A stretch of DNA of 64,000 nucleotides from Aequorivita iocasae (GTDB lineage Bacteria; Bacteroidota; Bacteroidia; Flavobacteriales; Flavobacteriaceae), in the NCBI RefSeq assembly GCF_016757735.1, contig NZ_CP068439.1, positions 930,001-994,000 on the forward strand, given 5' to 3'. Shown here one piece after another: positions 44,620 to 55,600 of this stretch (position 1 is the first letter of the stretch; each line of letters opens with the position of its first letter). The notes beneath the pieces were generated by a model, which was not told the origin of the DNA, did no database searches, and worked only from the letters and a program-made list of their open reading frames with translations. A program made the position numbers and the translations under genes.

Positions 44620-46758
44620 TTAACGCGTTTCTAAATGGTGCAGTTTTAGTTGAATGCGTTTTCTTTCCACATCCACATCAAGCACTTTTACAACAATTTG
44701 TTGATGCAAATGCACGTGCTCGTTTACATCCTTCACAAAAGAATCTGAAAGATTTGAAACGTGAATCAAGCCACTTTCCTTTATTCCAATATCCACAAAA
44801 CAGCCGAAATTGGTAATGTTGTTCACGATTCCGGGAAGCAATTGTCCCTCCTGTAAATCGTTTATAGTTTTAATATTTTGGTTGAAAGTGAAGACTTTTG
44901 CCTCCTCGCGAATGTCAAGTCCGGGTTTTTCAAGTTCCTTTATAATATCTTTTAAAGTGGGAAGTCCAATTTTTTCTGAAATGTATTTTTCCAGATTTAT
45001 TTTCTGAAGAAGTGCTTTGTTTCCAATCAATTTCAAAATTTTTATCTTTTCGTCCTTCGCCATTTTTGAAACAACAGCATAACTTTCCGGATGCACCGAA
45101 GAATCGTCCAGCGGGTTTTTTCCATTTTTAATACGAAGAAATCCCGCGGCTTGCTCAAAAGCTTTCCCGCCCAAACGAGGTACATTTTTTATTTCGTCCC
45201 GAGAATTAAATGCGCCGTTTTCTTCACGATAATTTACTATATTTTCCGCCAGTTTTGGACCGATGCCAGAAACGTAACTCAAAAGCGGAACGCTTGCCGT
45301 ATTTATATTTACCCCCACGGCGTTCACGCACAGTTCTACCGTTGTATCCAGCGAACGCTTCAACTTGGTTTGGTCTACATCGTGCTGATATTGCCCAACG
45401 CCTATGGATTTTGCATCAATTTTTACCAACTCTGCCAATGGATCCTGCAAACGTCGACCGATGGAAACCGCGCCACGAACGGTAACATCGTAATTCGGGA
45501 ATTCGTCGCGCGCAATTTTTGAAGCCGAATAAATGCTTGCTCCGGCTTCGCTAACTACAAAAACCTGTATTGCATTTTTAAATTGGATTCGTTTTATGAA
45601 TTGTTCCGTTTGACGCGAAGCGGTTCCGTTGCCAATGGCGATTGCCTCAATTTTATGGGCATCGGCCAGCGAACTTATCTTTTTCATCGCGATTGAAACA
45701 TCACTTTTTGGCGGATGCGGAAAGATGGTTTCGTTGTGTTGCAAATTTCCCTGTGCATCGAGACAAACCACCTTGCAGCCCGTTCTAAAACCGGGATCAA
45801 TTGCCAATACCCGCTTTTCTCCCAAAGGAGAGCCCAATAAAAGTTGCTTTAAGTTTTTAGCAAAAACATTGATTGCGGTTTCATCTGCTTTCTCTTTTGC
45901 TGCAGAAAGTGCTTCGTTTGAAATCGCTGGAAACAACAGTCGCTTGTAACTGTCTTCAATGGCAAGTTTTATTTGTTGGGAAGCGGCATTATTTGATTTT
46001 ATGACGCGCTCTTCAATTTTAAAAAGTGCCTTCTCATCATCAATTTCAATTTTTTGGCGAATAAATCCTTCGGAAGTTGCACGTAGAATTGCCAGTAATC
46101 TGTGAGATGGAATTCTATTTAAAGCTTCACTCCAATCGAAATAATCTCTGAATTTCTGAGCTTTTTCGTCATCTTCAAACTTCTTTACAACTTTAGTTGA
46201 AATCACTGCAAAACGTTCTATTTGATTTCGAAGCATATTCCGAATATCGGTGCGCTCGTTGATCCATTCGGCAATAATGTGGCGGGCGCCTTCCAACGCG
46301 TCCTCTTCGGAATTTACATCGCCATTCACATATTTTAAAGCGATTGAAGAAATATCGGAAGCATTCTGCGCCATTATAATTTTCGCCAATGGCTCCAAAC
46401 CGTTTTCGCGCGCAGTATCAGCTTTTGTTTTTCGCTTCTTTTTGTAAGGTAGATACAAATCTTCCAAGGCGATTAAATCTGTCGTCTCCTCGATTTTTTG
46501 CTGAAGTTCTGCGGTCAAAACCTCCTGCTCTTCCAACGATTTTAGGATAGCAGCTTTTCGCTTTTCCAACACTTCAAATTGCTCTTTGAATTTTACGATT
46601 TCGGCAATTTGAACCTCATCGAGATTTCCCGTCAATTCCTTTCGGTATCGGGAAATGAAGGGAATGGTACAATCTTCGTTTAAAAGTTTTACGGTGTTTT
46701 CAACACTTTTTTGGGGGAGATTGGTGTGGGAGGTTATGTAATAGAGAAGCTTTAGCAT
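44620..46758 (-). CDS. Tex-type RNA-binding transcription accessory protein
   Basis: 712 residues. N-terminal helical Tex domain (IPFISRYRKELTGNLDE), YqgF-like RNase H-fold (VLAIDPGFRTGCKVVCLD), helix-hairpin-helix (NTASVPLLSYVSGIGPKLAE) and a C-terminal S1 RNA-binding domain (LPGIVNNITNFGCFVDIGI). Binds nucleic acid and RNA polymerase; affects toxin or stress gene expression in some bacteria. Eight bases downstream of an uncharacterised secreted-protein gene on the same strand. Confidence 0.94.
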   Translation of the reverse strand: MLKLLYYITSHTNLPQKSVENTVKLLNEDCTIPFISRYRKELTGNLDEVQIAEIVKFKEQFEVLEKRKAAILKSLEEQEVLTAELQQKIEETTDLIALEDLYLPYKKKRKTKADTARENGLEPLAKIIMAQNASDISSIALKYVNGDVNSEEDALEGARHIIAEWINERTDIRNMLRNQIERFAVISTKVVKKFEDDEKAQKFRDYFDWSEALNRIPSHRLLAILRATSEGFIRQKIEIDDEKALFKIEERVIKSNNAASQQIKLAIEDSYKRLLFPAISNEALSAAKEKADETAINVFAKNLKQLLLGSPLGEKRVLAIDPGFRTGCKVVCLDAQGNLQHNETIFPHPPKSDVSIAMKKISSLADAHKIEAIAIGNGTASRQTEQFIKRIQFKNAIQVFVVSEAGASIYSASKIARDEFPNYDVTVRGAVSIGRRLQDPLAELVKIDAKSIGVGQYQHDVDQTKLKRSLDTTVELCVNAVGVNINTASVPLLSYVSGIGPKLAENIVNYREENGAFNSRDEIKNVPRLGGKAFEQAAGFLRIKNGKNPLDDSSVHPESYAVVSKMAKDEKIKILKLIGNKALLQKINLEKYISEKIGLPTLKDIIKELEKPGLDIREEAKVFTFNQNIKTINDLQEGQLLPGIVNNITNFGCFVDIGIKESGLIHVSNLSDSFVKDVNEHVHLHQQIVVKVLDVDVERKRIQLKLHHLETR

Positions 46759-46766
46759 CGAAAATT

Positions 46767-48224
46767 TTATTCTGAAAATTTAAAAAGTTCGTAAGCATCA
46801 GTTTCCTCATTATACTTACCGTATACAAAATAATCGTTCATTTTAAATAAATTTTCCGCCCTTGCTTTTGGGTGCCTTAAAGTGTAAATTTTTATTTTAT
46901 CAAAAATGTTTTGGGGGACCCTGCCTCCGTGGTGAACGAAATTAATATCAAAAAGACATTCTATTCGTATTGACTTATTATGCTTATAGGAATTAAAGGA
47001 ATAGAATACTGGATTAAAGGAAAATGAGGTTGTCCCCGGTACATTAGGAATTACTCCCCCAAAACCACTCATCATTGGACCTCCGTAGTTATTTGTAATT
47101 TCCTTATTACCGCCCATTGTAATTTGATATCCATTGTTGGTGGATATTACCGCCACACCGATATCTTCTGAAGAAATTTTTCTTAAAAATTGTGAAGTTT
47201 TATCCAGTTCCCTAAATTCTTCTGAAAAAAATGAAGTGCCTTCTTGTATAATTGGACTATTCTTAAAAGTTATTTCTTCATTTTTAGAAAGGGAAATTTT
47301 TTTTATCTCTTCCTTGGTGTCAATATTTTTAACTGTAAAAACCAACGTATCCTTTAATCCACTTATTTGATAAATTTTGTCTTCATACAAATATGAATTG
47401 GACGCGGGAGTAAATCCATCTGAAGAGAATTGTTCCTTTTCAACTGCTTTTAAATTAACCGATAAGTCAGGAACTGTAAATTCAAAGATATATGTGTATA
47501 GCATCCCGCCATCAATGGTTAGAATAAATTTTTCATTTCTATCATAAATTTTACAAGAATTGCTGGTAATGCTAATATCATTTGGATTCGTTTCTTCTAT
47601 TTTTACTACCGCACCTTGAGTTACAAATTGTTCTCGCTCAGTCAGAAACTCATCAAGTTTCACACGATTATTTTTTCTATCTCCAAAAAATCTATCATTA
47701 AAATCGAACGATTTTTTGTTGAATTTACCTCCGTGATCAAACACATATACATTTAATTGTGAGCTTCTTCTACTTACAGTCAGTATGTAAAATTTATTTT
47801 TATTACTATGGGACTGTAGATAAATTTCATGGTCAAGTTTAAAATTATATTCAGTCTCTACGCTTGCATTTCTATCAAAATCAAAAAGAATACTCCCAAA
47901 ATTTCGGTTGTTTTGATTCTTTAGAAATAGTCTAATTTGGCCATTTTCAAGTGTGTTACCAATGATTTCAGTATAAAGTTTAGGCAATCCATTTGATGCA
48001 AATTTTCCCAAAGGCTCTAAATTCTGGGAATATAAATAACCATTTAACGTTTTGTCATCATCGAGAAAAATTGCAAAGGTTTTATTTTCCTCATCAACTA
48101 CTGCAAACGCCTCATTGGGCGCTTTACGCCTAGTTTTTAAATCATTTTTGATTGAAAGTAATGGTTCCTGTGAAAAAACATTTGCCGAAATTAAAAAGGA
48201 GAAAACAATTAATTTTAAATTCAT
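46767..48224 (-). CDS. Exported protein of unknown function
   Basis: 485 residues. Signal peptide (LKLIVFSFLISANVFSQ), then a long beta-rich sequence with repeated motifs of the form D-x-N-x-x, suggestive of a beta-propeller or WD-like fold, but no clear family. A Gly/Pro-rich loop (GGPMMSGFGGVIPNVPG, about residues 393-409) interrupts the C-terminal half. No T9SS sorting domain is visible, so it probably stays in the periplasm. Lies between metG and tex on the same strand. Confidence 0.75.
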   Translation of the reverse strand: MNLKLIVFSFLISANVFSQEPLLSIKNDLKTRRKAPNEAFAVVDEENKTFAIFLDDDKTLNGYLYSQNLEPLGKFASNGLPKLYTEIIGNTLENGQIRLFLKNQNNRNFGSILFDFDRNASVETEYNFKLDHEIYLQSHSNKNKFYILTVSRRSSQLNVYVFDHGGKFNKKSFDFNDRFFGDRKNNRVKLDEFLTEREQFVTQGAVVKIEETNPNDISITSNSCKIYDRNEKFILTIDGGMLYTYIFEFTVPDLSVNLKAVEKEQFSSDGFTPASNSYLYEDKIYQISGLKDTLVFTVKNIDTKEEIKKISLSKNEEITFKNSPIIQEGTSFFSEEFRELDKTSQFLRKISSEDIGVAVISTNNGYQITMGGNKEITNNYGGPMMSGFGGVIPNVPGTTSFSFNPVFYSFNSYKHNKSIRIECLFDINFVHHGGRVPQNIFDKIKIYTLRHPKARAENLFKMNDYFVYGKYNEETDAYELFKFSE

Positions 48225-48241
48225 TGAAAATTATTTTATGA

Positions 48242-50317
48242 TTAATTTATCATCGCCCCATTCTCAACCCCTTCCTCTCCAGGGTTTACAAAAACAAGTT
48301 TCCCTTCCGCATTTTCAGTCATTAAAATCATGCCTTGGCTTTCCACGCCACGAAGCGCTCGCGGTGCAAGATTTGCCAAAACGGTTACTTTTTTCCCGAT
48401 GATTTCTTCAGCCTTAAAACTTTCCGCAATACCGGAAACAATCGTTCGTACATCGATTCCCGTGTCAACTTTTAAAACCAAAAGTTTATCAGCTTTTGGC
48501 ATTTTTTCGGCTTCAATAATGGTGCCCACGCGCATATCAAGTTTTGCGAAATCGTCGTATTGGATGGTTTCTTTTTGAGGCGTTACTTTTTTGTGTGCTG
48601 CTTCATTCATTTTTTTACTCGCTTGTAGTTTATCTAATTGTTTTTGAATCTGTTCGTCTTCAATTTTACTGAAAAGTAATTCGGCTTTATTTATTTTATG
48701 GCCTTGTTTCAGCAATTCTGATTTTGAAGACACGTCGTTCCACCCTAACGAGGTCTCGACTGCGCTCGACCTGACATTGAGCATATTTTTCAATTTATTT
48801 GAAGTAAACGGCAAAAACGGTTCACTCAAAACTGCCAACGCAGAAGTAACCTGCAGCGCAACGTACATCACCGTTTTTGTACGTTCTTCATCAGTTTTTA
48901 TGGTTTTCCAAGGCTCTTCGTCTGCCAGATACTTATTTCCAAGGCGGGCAACATTCATCAATTCTGCCTGTGCTTCGCGGAAACGGTAGCGTTCCAAGGA
49001 ACTTGCAATCACCGCGGGATAGGCTTTCAATTCTCTTAAAACCTGTTCGTCAATTTCTGAAAAAGTTGCTGGTTTAGGTACAATTCCTTCGTAATATTTA
49101 TCGGTCAAAACCATCACTCGGTTTATAAAATTTCCGAAAATAGCAACCAATTCATTATTGTTTCTCGCCTGAAAATCGGCCCAGGTAAAATCGTTATCCT
49201 TTGTTTCTGGGGCATTTGCAGTTAAGGCATAACGCAAAACGTCCTGCTGGTCTGGAAAATCCTCCAAATATTCGTGCAACCAAACCGCCCAATTTTTACT
49301 GGTTGAAATTTTATTTCCTTCCAAGTTTAAAAATTCATTTGCCGGAACATTGTCCGGCAGAATATAACTTCCTTCAGCCTTCAGCATCGCTGGAAAAATG
49401 ATGCAATGGAAAACAATATTGTCTTTCCCAATAAAATGAAGGAGTTTGGTGTTTTCATCTTTCCAATAATCTTTCCAATTTTTGCCTTCGCGCTCCGCCC
49501 ATTCCTTAGTTGAAGAAATATAACCGATTGGCGCATCAAACCAAACGTAAAGCACTTTTCCATCAGCACCTTTTACGGGCACGGGAATTCCCCAATCGAG
49601 GTCGCGGGTCACGGCACGTGGGCGTAAACCATCGTCAATCCAGCTTTTGCATTGACCCAACACGTTGGTTTTCCAATCTTTTTTATGGTCAACGAGAATC
49701 CATTCCCTTAAAAAATCTTCGTAGCGATCCAAAGGCAAAAACCAATGTTTTGTTTCTTTTAAAACAGGCTTATTACCAGAAATTACACTTCGCGGATTTA
49801 TCAAATCTGTAGCATTGTGGCTGGTTCCGCAGTTTTCACATTGGTCGCCGTAGGCTTCTTCGTGACCACATTTTGGACAAGTTCCCACAACAAAACGATC
49901 TGCCAAAAACTGATTGGCTTCCTCGTCAAACAATTGCTCGGTCACTTCCTCTATAAATTGGCCCGCATCATACATTTTCTTAAAAAATTCAGAGGCGGTT
50001 TTATGGTGGATTTCAGCCGAAGTGCGCGAATAATTATCAAATGAAATCCCAAAATCTTCAAAACTTTTTTTGATGATTGCGTGATATTTATCAACCACTT
50101 CCTGTGGCGTAATGCCTTCCTTTTTCGCTTTCAACGTAATGGCAACGCCGTGTTCATCGCTTCCGCAGATAAAGGCCACATCCTTCTTTTGAAGTCGCTG
50201 AAAACGCGCATAAATATCTGCGGGCACATAAACACCCGCCAAATGGCCAATGTGAACAGGTCCATTCGTATAAGGCAATGCGGCGGTAATAGTATATCTA
50301 TTCTTGTTCAGATCCAT
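48242..50317 (-). CDS. metG: Methionyl-tRNA synthetase with C-terminal tRNA-binding domain
   Basis: 691 residues from ATG 50317 (the frame runs on to 50404, across the promoter, so the longer start is rejected). Class I synthetase: HIGH motif at 22-25, zinc knuckle [23 protein letters not shown]-type loop KISTSKN, anticodon-binding helices, then a C-terminal EMAPII/Trbp111-like domain ([20 protein letters not shown]). Oddity: residues about 514-524 ([11 protein letters not shown]) are encoded by what looks like a flavobacterial palindromic repeat inserted in frame between the anticodon-binding domain and the linker (see 48751-48772). Confidence 0.96.
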   Translation of the reverse strand: MDLNKNRYTITAALPYTNGPVHIGHLAGVYVPADIYARFQRLQKKDVAFICGSDEHGVAITLKAKKEGITPQEVVDKYHAIIKKSFEDFGISFDNYSRTSAEIHHKTASEFFKKMYDAGQFIEEVTEQLFDEEANQFLADRFVVGTCPKCGHEEAYGDQCENCGTSHNATDLINPRSVISGNKPVLKETKHWFLPLDRYEDFLREWILVDHKKDWKTNVLGQCKSWIDDGLRPRAVTRDLDWGIPVPVKGADGKVLYVWFDAPIGYISSTKEWAEREGKNWKDYWKDENTKLLHFIGKDNIVFHCIIFPAMLKAEGSYILPDNVPANEFLNLEGNKISTSKNWAVWLHEYLEDFPDQQDVLRYALTANAPETKDNDFTWADFQARNNNELVAIFGNFINRVMVLTDKYYEGIVPKPATFSEIDEQVLRELKAYPAVIASSLERYRFREAQAELMNVARLGNKYLADEEPWKTIKTDEERTKTVMYVALQVTSALAVLSEPFLPFTSNKLKNMLNVRSSAVETSLGWNDVSSKSELLKQGHKINKAELLFSKIEDEQIQKQLDKLQASKKMNEAAHKKVTPQKETIQYDDFAKLDMRVGTIIEAEKMPKADKLLVLKVDTGIDVRTIVSGIAESFKAEEIIGKKVTVLANLAPRALRGVESQGMILMTENAEGKLVFVNPGEEGVENGAMIN
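48733..48779. repeat. Palindromic repeat element inside metG
   Basis: Core AGGTCTCGACTGCGCTCGAC at 48751-48770 followed by CT: TCGA-CTGCGC-TCGA with flanking AGG/CCT pairing across a two-base bulge. Its reverse complement (GGTCGAGCGCAGTCGAGACC) resembles short palindromic repeats found in many intergenic places of Flavobacteriaceae genomes. Here it is in frame inside metG and encodes [12 protein letters not shown]-rich base use differs from the A+T-rich surroundings. Element borders are approximate. Confidence 0.65.
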
Positions 50318-50331
50318 AATTTTTTTTGAAA

Positions 50332-50352
50332 GCCTGCCAAAATGAGGCAGGC
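50332..50352 (-). repeat. Palindrome in the metG leader
   Basis: GCCTGCC (50332-50338), 7-base loop, GGCAGGC (50346-50352), continuing as a short GGCA repeat to 50356. With the -7 element at 50365-50358 the metG mRNA would begin almost exactly at this hairpin, which would cap its 5' end. It also resembles GC-rich intergenic repeats of flavobacteria. Confidence 0.6.
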
Positions 50353-50357
50353 AGGCA

Positions 50358-50365
50358 CAAAAGTA
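50358..50365 (-). promoter_or_regulatory. -7 element of metG
   Basis: TACTTTTG on the - strand, perfect TAnnTTTG, about 40 bases before the metG ATG. Confidence 0.45.
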
Positions 50366-50402
50366 CATATAAATGTAGTAATTTGTGGTTTTAATTAGAT
50401 TC

Positions 50403-51305
50403 ATGATTACACCAAGTAAACTTCAAATTGGCGATTGCATTGGCATCGTTTCCACTGCACGGAAAATTTCAAAAGAAGAATTAAAACCTGCACTTCAATT
50501 ATTGGAAAAATGGGGATTGCAATATGTTATGGGAAAAACAATTGGTGCCGAAGAAAACCAATTTGCCGGACACGACGATTTGCGTGCGGAAGATTTTCAA
50601 AAGATGATGGACGATCCCAAAATAAAAGCTATCTGGTGTGCCAAAGGAGGGTACGGCACAGTTCGGATTTTGGATAAATTGGATTTTTCAACATTAAAAA
50701 AATCCCCGAAATGGGTAATTGGCTACAGCGATGTTACCGCTCTGCATTCACACATACACAATCTCGGTATTGAGACGCTGCACGCCCAAATACTTCAAAA
50801 TCTTGAAAACAAATCAGAAGAAACATCGGCTTCCATTAAAAATATTCTTTTTGGAAATCCATACAAAATAGATATTGAATCCACGGCGAAATTAAATAGG
50901 CCAGGAAAAGCCGAAGGAATATTGGTCGGCGGAAATCTTTCACTTTTGTATTCGCTCTGCGGAAGTAATTCAGCATTAAAAACGGAGGGCAAAATTCTTT
51001 TTATTGAAGATTTGGATGAATATCTGTACCACGTTGATAGAATGATGATGAATCTGAAACGAAACGGAATGCTACAAAATCTCGCAGGTTTGATTGTAGG
51101 CGGAATGACCGATATGCACGATAGCAAAATTCCCTTTGGTAAAAATGCGGAAGAGATTGTTTATGACGCGGTTTCCGAATATAATTACCCCGTGTGTTTT
51201 AATTTTCCCGCGGGCCATATTGATGATAATAGAGCATTAATTTTGGGAAGGAAAATTGAATTGGATATTTCAAAAAGGGAAATTACCTTAAGCTTTAAGC
51301 TGTAA
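50403..51305 (+). CDS. LD-carboxypeptidase (family S66)
   Basis: 300 residues from ATG 50403 (GTG 50385 rejected: it precedes the family N-terminus [19 protein letters not shown]). Serine peptidase cutting L,D-bonds in murein tetrapeptides for cell-wall recycling. Catalytic Ser in [10 protein letters not shown], Glu in LFIEDLDE, His in FPAGHIDDN. Divergent from metG; yraN follows 16 bases later on the same strand. Confidence 0.93.
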   Translation: MITPSKLQIGDCIGIVSTARKISKEELKPALQLLEKWGLQYVMGKTIGAEENQFAGHDDLRAEDFQKMMDDPKIKAIWCAKGGYGTVRILDKLDFSTLKKSPKWVIGYSDVTALHSHIHNLGIETLHAQILQNLENKSEETSASIKNILFGNPYKIDIESTAKLNRPGKAEGILVGGNLSLLYSLCGSNSALKTEGKILFIEDLDEYLYHVDRMMMNLKRNGMLQNLAGLIVGGMTDMHDSKIPFGKNAEEIVYDAVSEYNYPVCFNFPAGHIDDNRALILGRKIELDISKREITLSFKL

Positions 51306-51321
51306 ACTTTTAACTTATAAA

Positions 51322-51684
51322 ATGGCCACCCATAACGAACTCGGAAAAATAGGTGAAGAAATAGCCGCGCAATATTTGCTTAAAAGCGGTTATAAAATCC
51401 TTCGCCGTAATTTTTATTTCGACAAAGCTGAGATTGACATCATTGCACAAAAGGAAGAGGATACAATCGTAATGGTTGAAGTAAAAACCCGTAACAGTGC
51501 ATTTTTTGGTGATCCGCAAGATTTCGTAACAAAAAACAAAATCAAACTTTTGGTAAAAGCCGCCAATGAATATATGGTTTCCAACGACTTAAATGCGGAA
51601 GTTCGTTTTGATATTATTGCCGTTCTAAAAAACCAAAAAGAGGAAAAGTTGCAGCACTTTGAGAATGCTTTTTACCATTTTTAA
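51322..51684 (+). CDS. YraN-family (UPF0102) putative nuclease-fold protein
   Basis: 120 residues, family-typical length. PD-(D/E)xK nuclease fold: GEEIAAQYL helix, KAEIDIIAQ (Asp) and MVEVKTRN (Glu-x-Lys). The motif residues are intact, so nuclease activity is possible; its role (possibly linked to DNA uptake, recombination or ribosome-related genes in other bacteria) is unknown. Its stop touches the stop of the convergent XRE gene. Confidence 0.9.
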   Translation: MATHNELGKIGEEIAAQYLLKSGYKILRRNFYFDKAEIDIIAQKEEDTIVMVEVKTRNSAFFGDPQDFVTKNKIKLLVKAANEYMVSNDLNAEVRFDIIAVLKNQKEEKLQHFENAFYHF

Positions 51685-52500
51685 TTATCCTTTTACATTT
51701 TCCAGCGACTCATTTTTTATAAGGTCCTCTATTTTAAAAAGGAGAATAATCTGTAGAATAGTAGCCGGAATCAAAAAAGTCAACGCCAACCAACCCATAA
51801 AAACCATGGTCAGCAATATACCACTCACAACTTGGAAGCCACCGGCGACTTCGGAAATTTTACCAAAGGGCATTTTCAAACGCATTAATCCAAATCCAAA
51901 GATAATACCGGCAATTCCATAAAAAATAGATTGGACCATTATAAAATAATCGGTATAAAATGGTTCAAAATAAAGTGAAACCATATCATAGCCATAAAAT
52001 AAAATGGAGGTTCCAATCAAAAAGAAAGCCCCGATTTTCAATAAATAAATATTGAAAATTTTGCCGCTTAAAACAAAGCCCCATAAAAAATAAATGTCTG
52101 CAAGCAGTACTATAAATTTCATACTTATGTAAGCTGCCTTCGGAATAATGAGCTCCCCTTCCTGAAATCTGGCATAATCAATAGCAATTTCCACGAAGCC
52201 TGATAGGAAGTAAATGATACCGCAAATCCATGCCAGTTTTATGTAAAAAATAGAAAAGCCAATCTCTTTTAAATTGAAATTTTCAAATGGAGAAGTTTCG
52301 GGTTCCTGCAGATTTTCCAAATCTTCGCCCAAGACATTTAAAATTGTTTTTAAGGTAAACGTGCGTGGCATTACTTCGCCAGCTTCAATACGCTGAATGG
52401 TCCGCACGTTAATGTTGCATTGTTCAACAAGTTCTTCCTGCGTAAAACCTTTTTGCTTGCGGAGTTCTAAAATTTTCCGACCGAGTTCTGGTTGTTTCAT
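51685..52500 (-). CDS. Membrane-anchored XRE-family regulator
   Basis: 271 residues. An N-terminal Cro/CI-type helix-turn-helix (KILELRKQKGFTQEELVEQC, then NVRTIQRIEAGEVMPR, residues 8-60) is followed by a short linker and about six to seven transmembrane helices. A DNA-binding domain fixed to a membrane sensor part suggests one-component signalling. A tandem repeat upstream (52569-52590) may be its operator. The ligand or signal is unknown. Confidence 0.85.
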   Translation of the reverse strand: MKQPELGRKILELRKQKGFTQEELVEQCNINVRTIQRIEAGEVMPRTFTLKTILNVLGEDLENLQEPETSPFENFNLKEIGFSIFYIKLAWICGIIYFLSGFVEIAIDYARFQEGELIIPKAAYISMKFIVLLADIYFLWGFVLSGKIFNIYLLKIGAFFLIGTSILFYGYDMVSLYFEPFYTDYFIMVQSIFYGIAGIIFGFGLMRLKMPFGKISEVAGGFQVVSGILLTMVFMGWLALTFLIPATILQIILLFKIEDLIKNESLENVKG

Positions 52501-52568
52501 TTTGTAAAAATTTATGAAGCAATAGTACGATGGCAGTAAAGATAGTGCAATATTTTCGACGGAATTTC

Positions 52569-52590
52569 ACCCGACATTTACCCGACATTC
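52569..52590. repeat. Tandem ACCCGACATT repeat upstream of the XRE gene
   Basis: Two 11-base copies, ACCCGACATTT and ACCCGACATTC, directly repeated, about 70-90 bases before the start of the XRE regulator and just behind the mfd stop. Direct repeats are a common operator form; this is inference. Confidence 0.5.
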
Positions 52591-52605
52591 CGCGAATTCA
52601 CCGGC

Positions 52606-55600
52606 TTATTCAGAAAAAGGCTCCAGTACCCGAAGCGCTTTATCAATCGAAGAAATTCCTTCAAAAGTAAGCAACAATCGCAGTCCGTTTCGGGTTTGTT
52701 TTTCCTTCATCGTTACTTTTTGTGGGTGGCTTTGCACGTATTGAAGCACTTTGGTGAAAGCTGCACTTTGGTAAAAGCCACTCTGCTGGTTTGCCACAAA
52801 ATAGCCCACCATTTTTTTCTGCTTCATCACAACGCGTTCCAAGCCCATGGAAATTGCAATCCATTTTATGCGAACGCTGTTCAGCAAATCCTCAGCTTGT
52901 TTTGGCATTTCCCCAAAACGGTCGAGCAATTCTTTTTCAAATTTTTGAAGTTCGATTTCGTTTTTCAGCTCGTTCAGTTTCGTGTAAAGATTGAGCCTTT
53001 CGGTAATATTGTTGACGTAATCATCCGGAAACAACAATTCAAAATCGGTATCGATGGTCATTTCCTTCACGAAATTTTTCTTCGGGCCTTCCGTTTCTTC
53101 ATAAAGACTTTTAAACTCTTTATCTTTCAATTCCTCAATGGCTTCGGCAAGAATTTTTTGATAGGTTTCAAAACCGATTTCATTTATAAATCCGCTTTGT
53201 TCCCCACCCAACAAATCGCCCGCCCCGCGGATTTCCAAATCCTTCATCGCAATATTGATCCCGCTTCCCAATTCTGAAAATTGCTCCAAAGCTGTAATTC
53301 GTTTTCGGGCTTCATCCGTCATTGCTGAATATTCCGGAGTTATAAAATAACAAAAGGCCTTTTTGTTGCTTCGGCCCACACGACCGCGCATTTGATGCAA
53401 ATCTGAAAGGCCGAAATTATTAGCATTGTTGATGAAAATAGTATTCGCATTTGGCACATCCAAACCGCTTTCAATAATGGTTGTGGAAACCAAAACGTCG
53501 AATTCATTATTCATAAACCGAAGCATCAAATCTTCCAGTTTTTTGCCATCCATTTGCCCGTGGCCGATACCAATTTTCGCATCTGGCACCAACCGTTGGA
53601 TCATTCCGGCGACTTCTTTTATATTTTCAATTCTGTTGTGAACGAAGAAAACCTGCCCACCGCGCGAGATTTCATACTGAATGGCATCGCGAATGCTCTC
53701 TTCCCCAAAACGGATCACATGTGTTTCAACTGGATAGCGATTTGGAGGTGGAGTAGTGATTACCGAAAGATCGCGCGCGGCCATCAAACTGAACTGCAAG
53801 GTACGCGGAATAGGCGTTGCAGTGAGTGTAAGCGTATCAACATTTTCTTTGATGGTCTTCAACTTGTCTTTTACGGCTACGCCGAATTTTTGTTCCTCGT
53901 CAATAATCAAAAGTCCCAAATCTTTAAATTCAACCGTTTTATTTACCAATTGATGTGTGCCGATAACGACATCCAGCTTGCCGTTTTTCAATTCCTCCAA
54001 AACCGTTTTTCGTTCTTTTGCGGTTCTAAAACGGTTGAGATAATCAACTTTTACGGGCATTTCCGAAAGCCGTTCGGAAAAAGTTTTAAAATGCTGAAAG
54101 GCCAAAATTGTTGTCGGAACCAAAACCGCTACCTGTTTTCCATTGTCAACCGCTTTAAAAGCCGCCCGAATCGCGACTTCCGTTTTTCCAAAACCTACGT
54201 CTCCACAGACCAAACGGTCCATCGGGCGTTCGTTTTCCATATCTTTTTTTACGTCTTCGGTTGCCGTACTTTGGTCTGGGGTATCTTCGTAAATAAAGGA
54301 CGATTCCAATTCGGCCTGCAAATAACTGTCCGGATCAAAAGCGAAACCTTTCAGCGTGCGGCGTTTCGCGTATAATTCAATTAAATTAAAAGCGATTTCC
54401 TTTACGCGGGTTTTGGTTTTTTGCTTCAGTTTTTTCCATGCGTCGCTGCCCAATTTGTAGATTTTGGGTTCCTTTCCATCTTTGCCGTTGTATTTTGAAA
54501 TCTTGTGCAACGAGTGAATGCTGAGATACAAAATATCGCGCTCACCGTAAAAAAGCTTAATGGCTTCCTGCATTTTTCCCTCAACTTCAATTTTCTGGAG
54601 ACCGCCAAATTTCCCGATTCCGTGGTCGATGTGCGTTACGTAATCGCCCACTTCCAGATTGGTAATTTCCTTTAGTGTAATTGCCTGCTTTTTGGCGTAG
54701 CCATTTTTCAGTTGAAATTTATGGTAACGCTCAAAAATTTGATGATCGGTATAACAGACAATTTTTAAGTCGTCATCAATAAAACCCTGAAACAGCGGAA
54801 ATACAATGGTTTCAAACTGTTTTACATCCAAATGTGCGTCCTCAAAAATGTCGTGAAAACGCTTTGCCTGCTGTTCACTGCTACAAAAAATGTAGTTTTT
54901 ATAGCCTTTTTCAGAATTGTCGTTCAAATTTTCAATAAGCAAATTGAATTGTTTGTTGAAGGAAGGCTGAGGTTTGGTATTGAAGGAAATCGAATCTGAA
55001 CTCGCAATCGAAGAATTTTTTAAATGAACCGTTGTAAATCCATTTAACTGCTGTTTCAACAATTCCGAAGTGCAGAACAATTCCGAAGGTTTTGCGCGTT
55101 TTATTTCCGAATCAATTGCATTGAAAGCCTCAGTTGCCTTTTTAAAAAGGTTGTCGATGGCGCTGCTAAAAAGTTCTTCGTTTTTCAGAAAAACCACCGT
55201 TTTTGAAGCGATGTATTTCAAAAAACTCTCGCGGCTTTCGTCCACCATTTTGTTTTCCACATTTGGAATTATGGAAACTTTTTTAACCTGTTGCAAAGAA
55301 AGCTGGGTTTCCACATCAAAGGTGCGGATGCTATCCACCTCATCGCCAAAAAATTCAATTCGGTACGGTTCGTCATTACTAAAACTGAAAACGTCCAAAA
55401 TACCCCCACGAACCGAAAATTCGCCCGGTTCGGTTACAAAATCAGTTCTTTTGAAACGATATTCAAATAAAACCTCATTTACAAAATCGATGGAAAGTTG
55501 GTCGTTTACGGCAATTTTCAGCGTGTTTCGCTCCAATTCCTTTCGAGTTACAACTTTTTCAAAAAGCGCTTCGGGATAGGTTACGATCAGTGCGGGTTTT

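Noticed and set aside
48052-48402. Long open frames opposite metG, mfd and other genes
   Set aside because: All lie within clear coding genes on the other strand, lack any recognisable motif and are shadow frames.
50318-50404. metG start at 50404
   Set aside because: It crosses the metG promoter and the hairpin; the family N-terminus begins at 50317.
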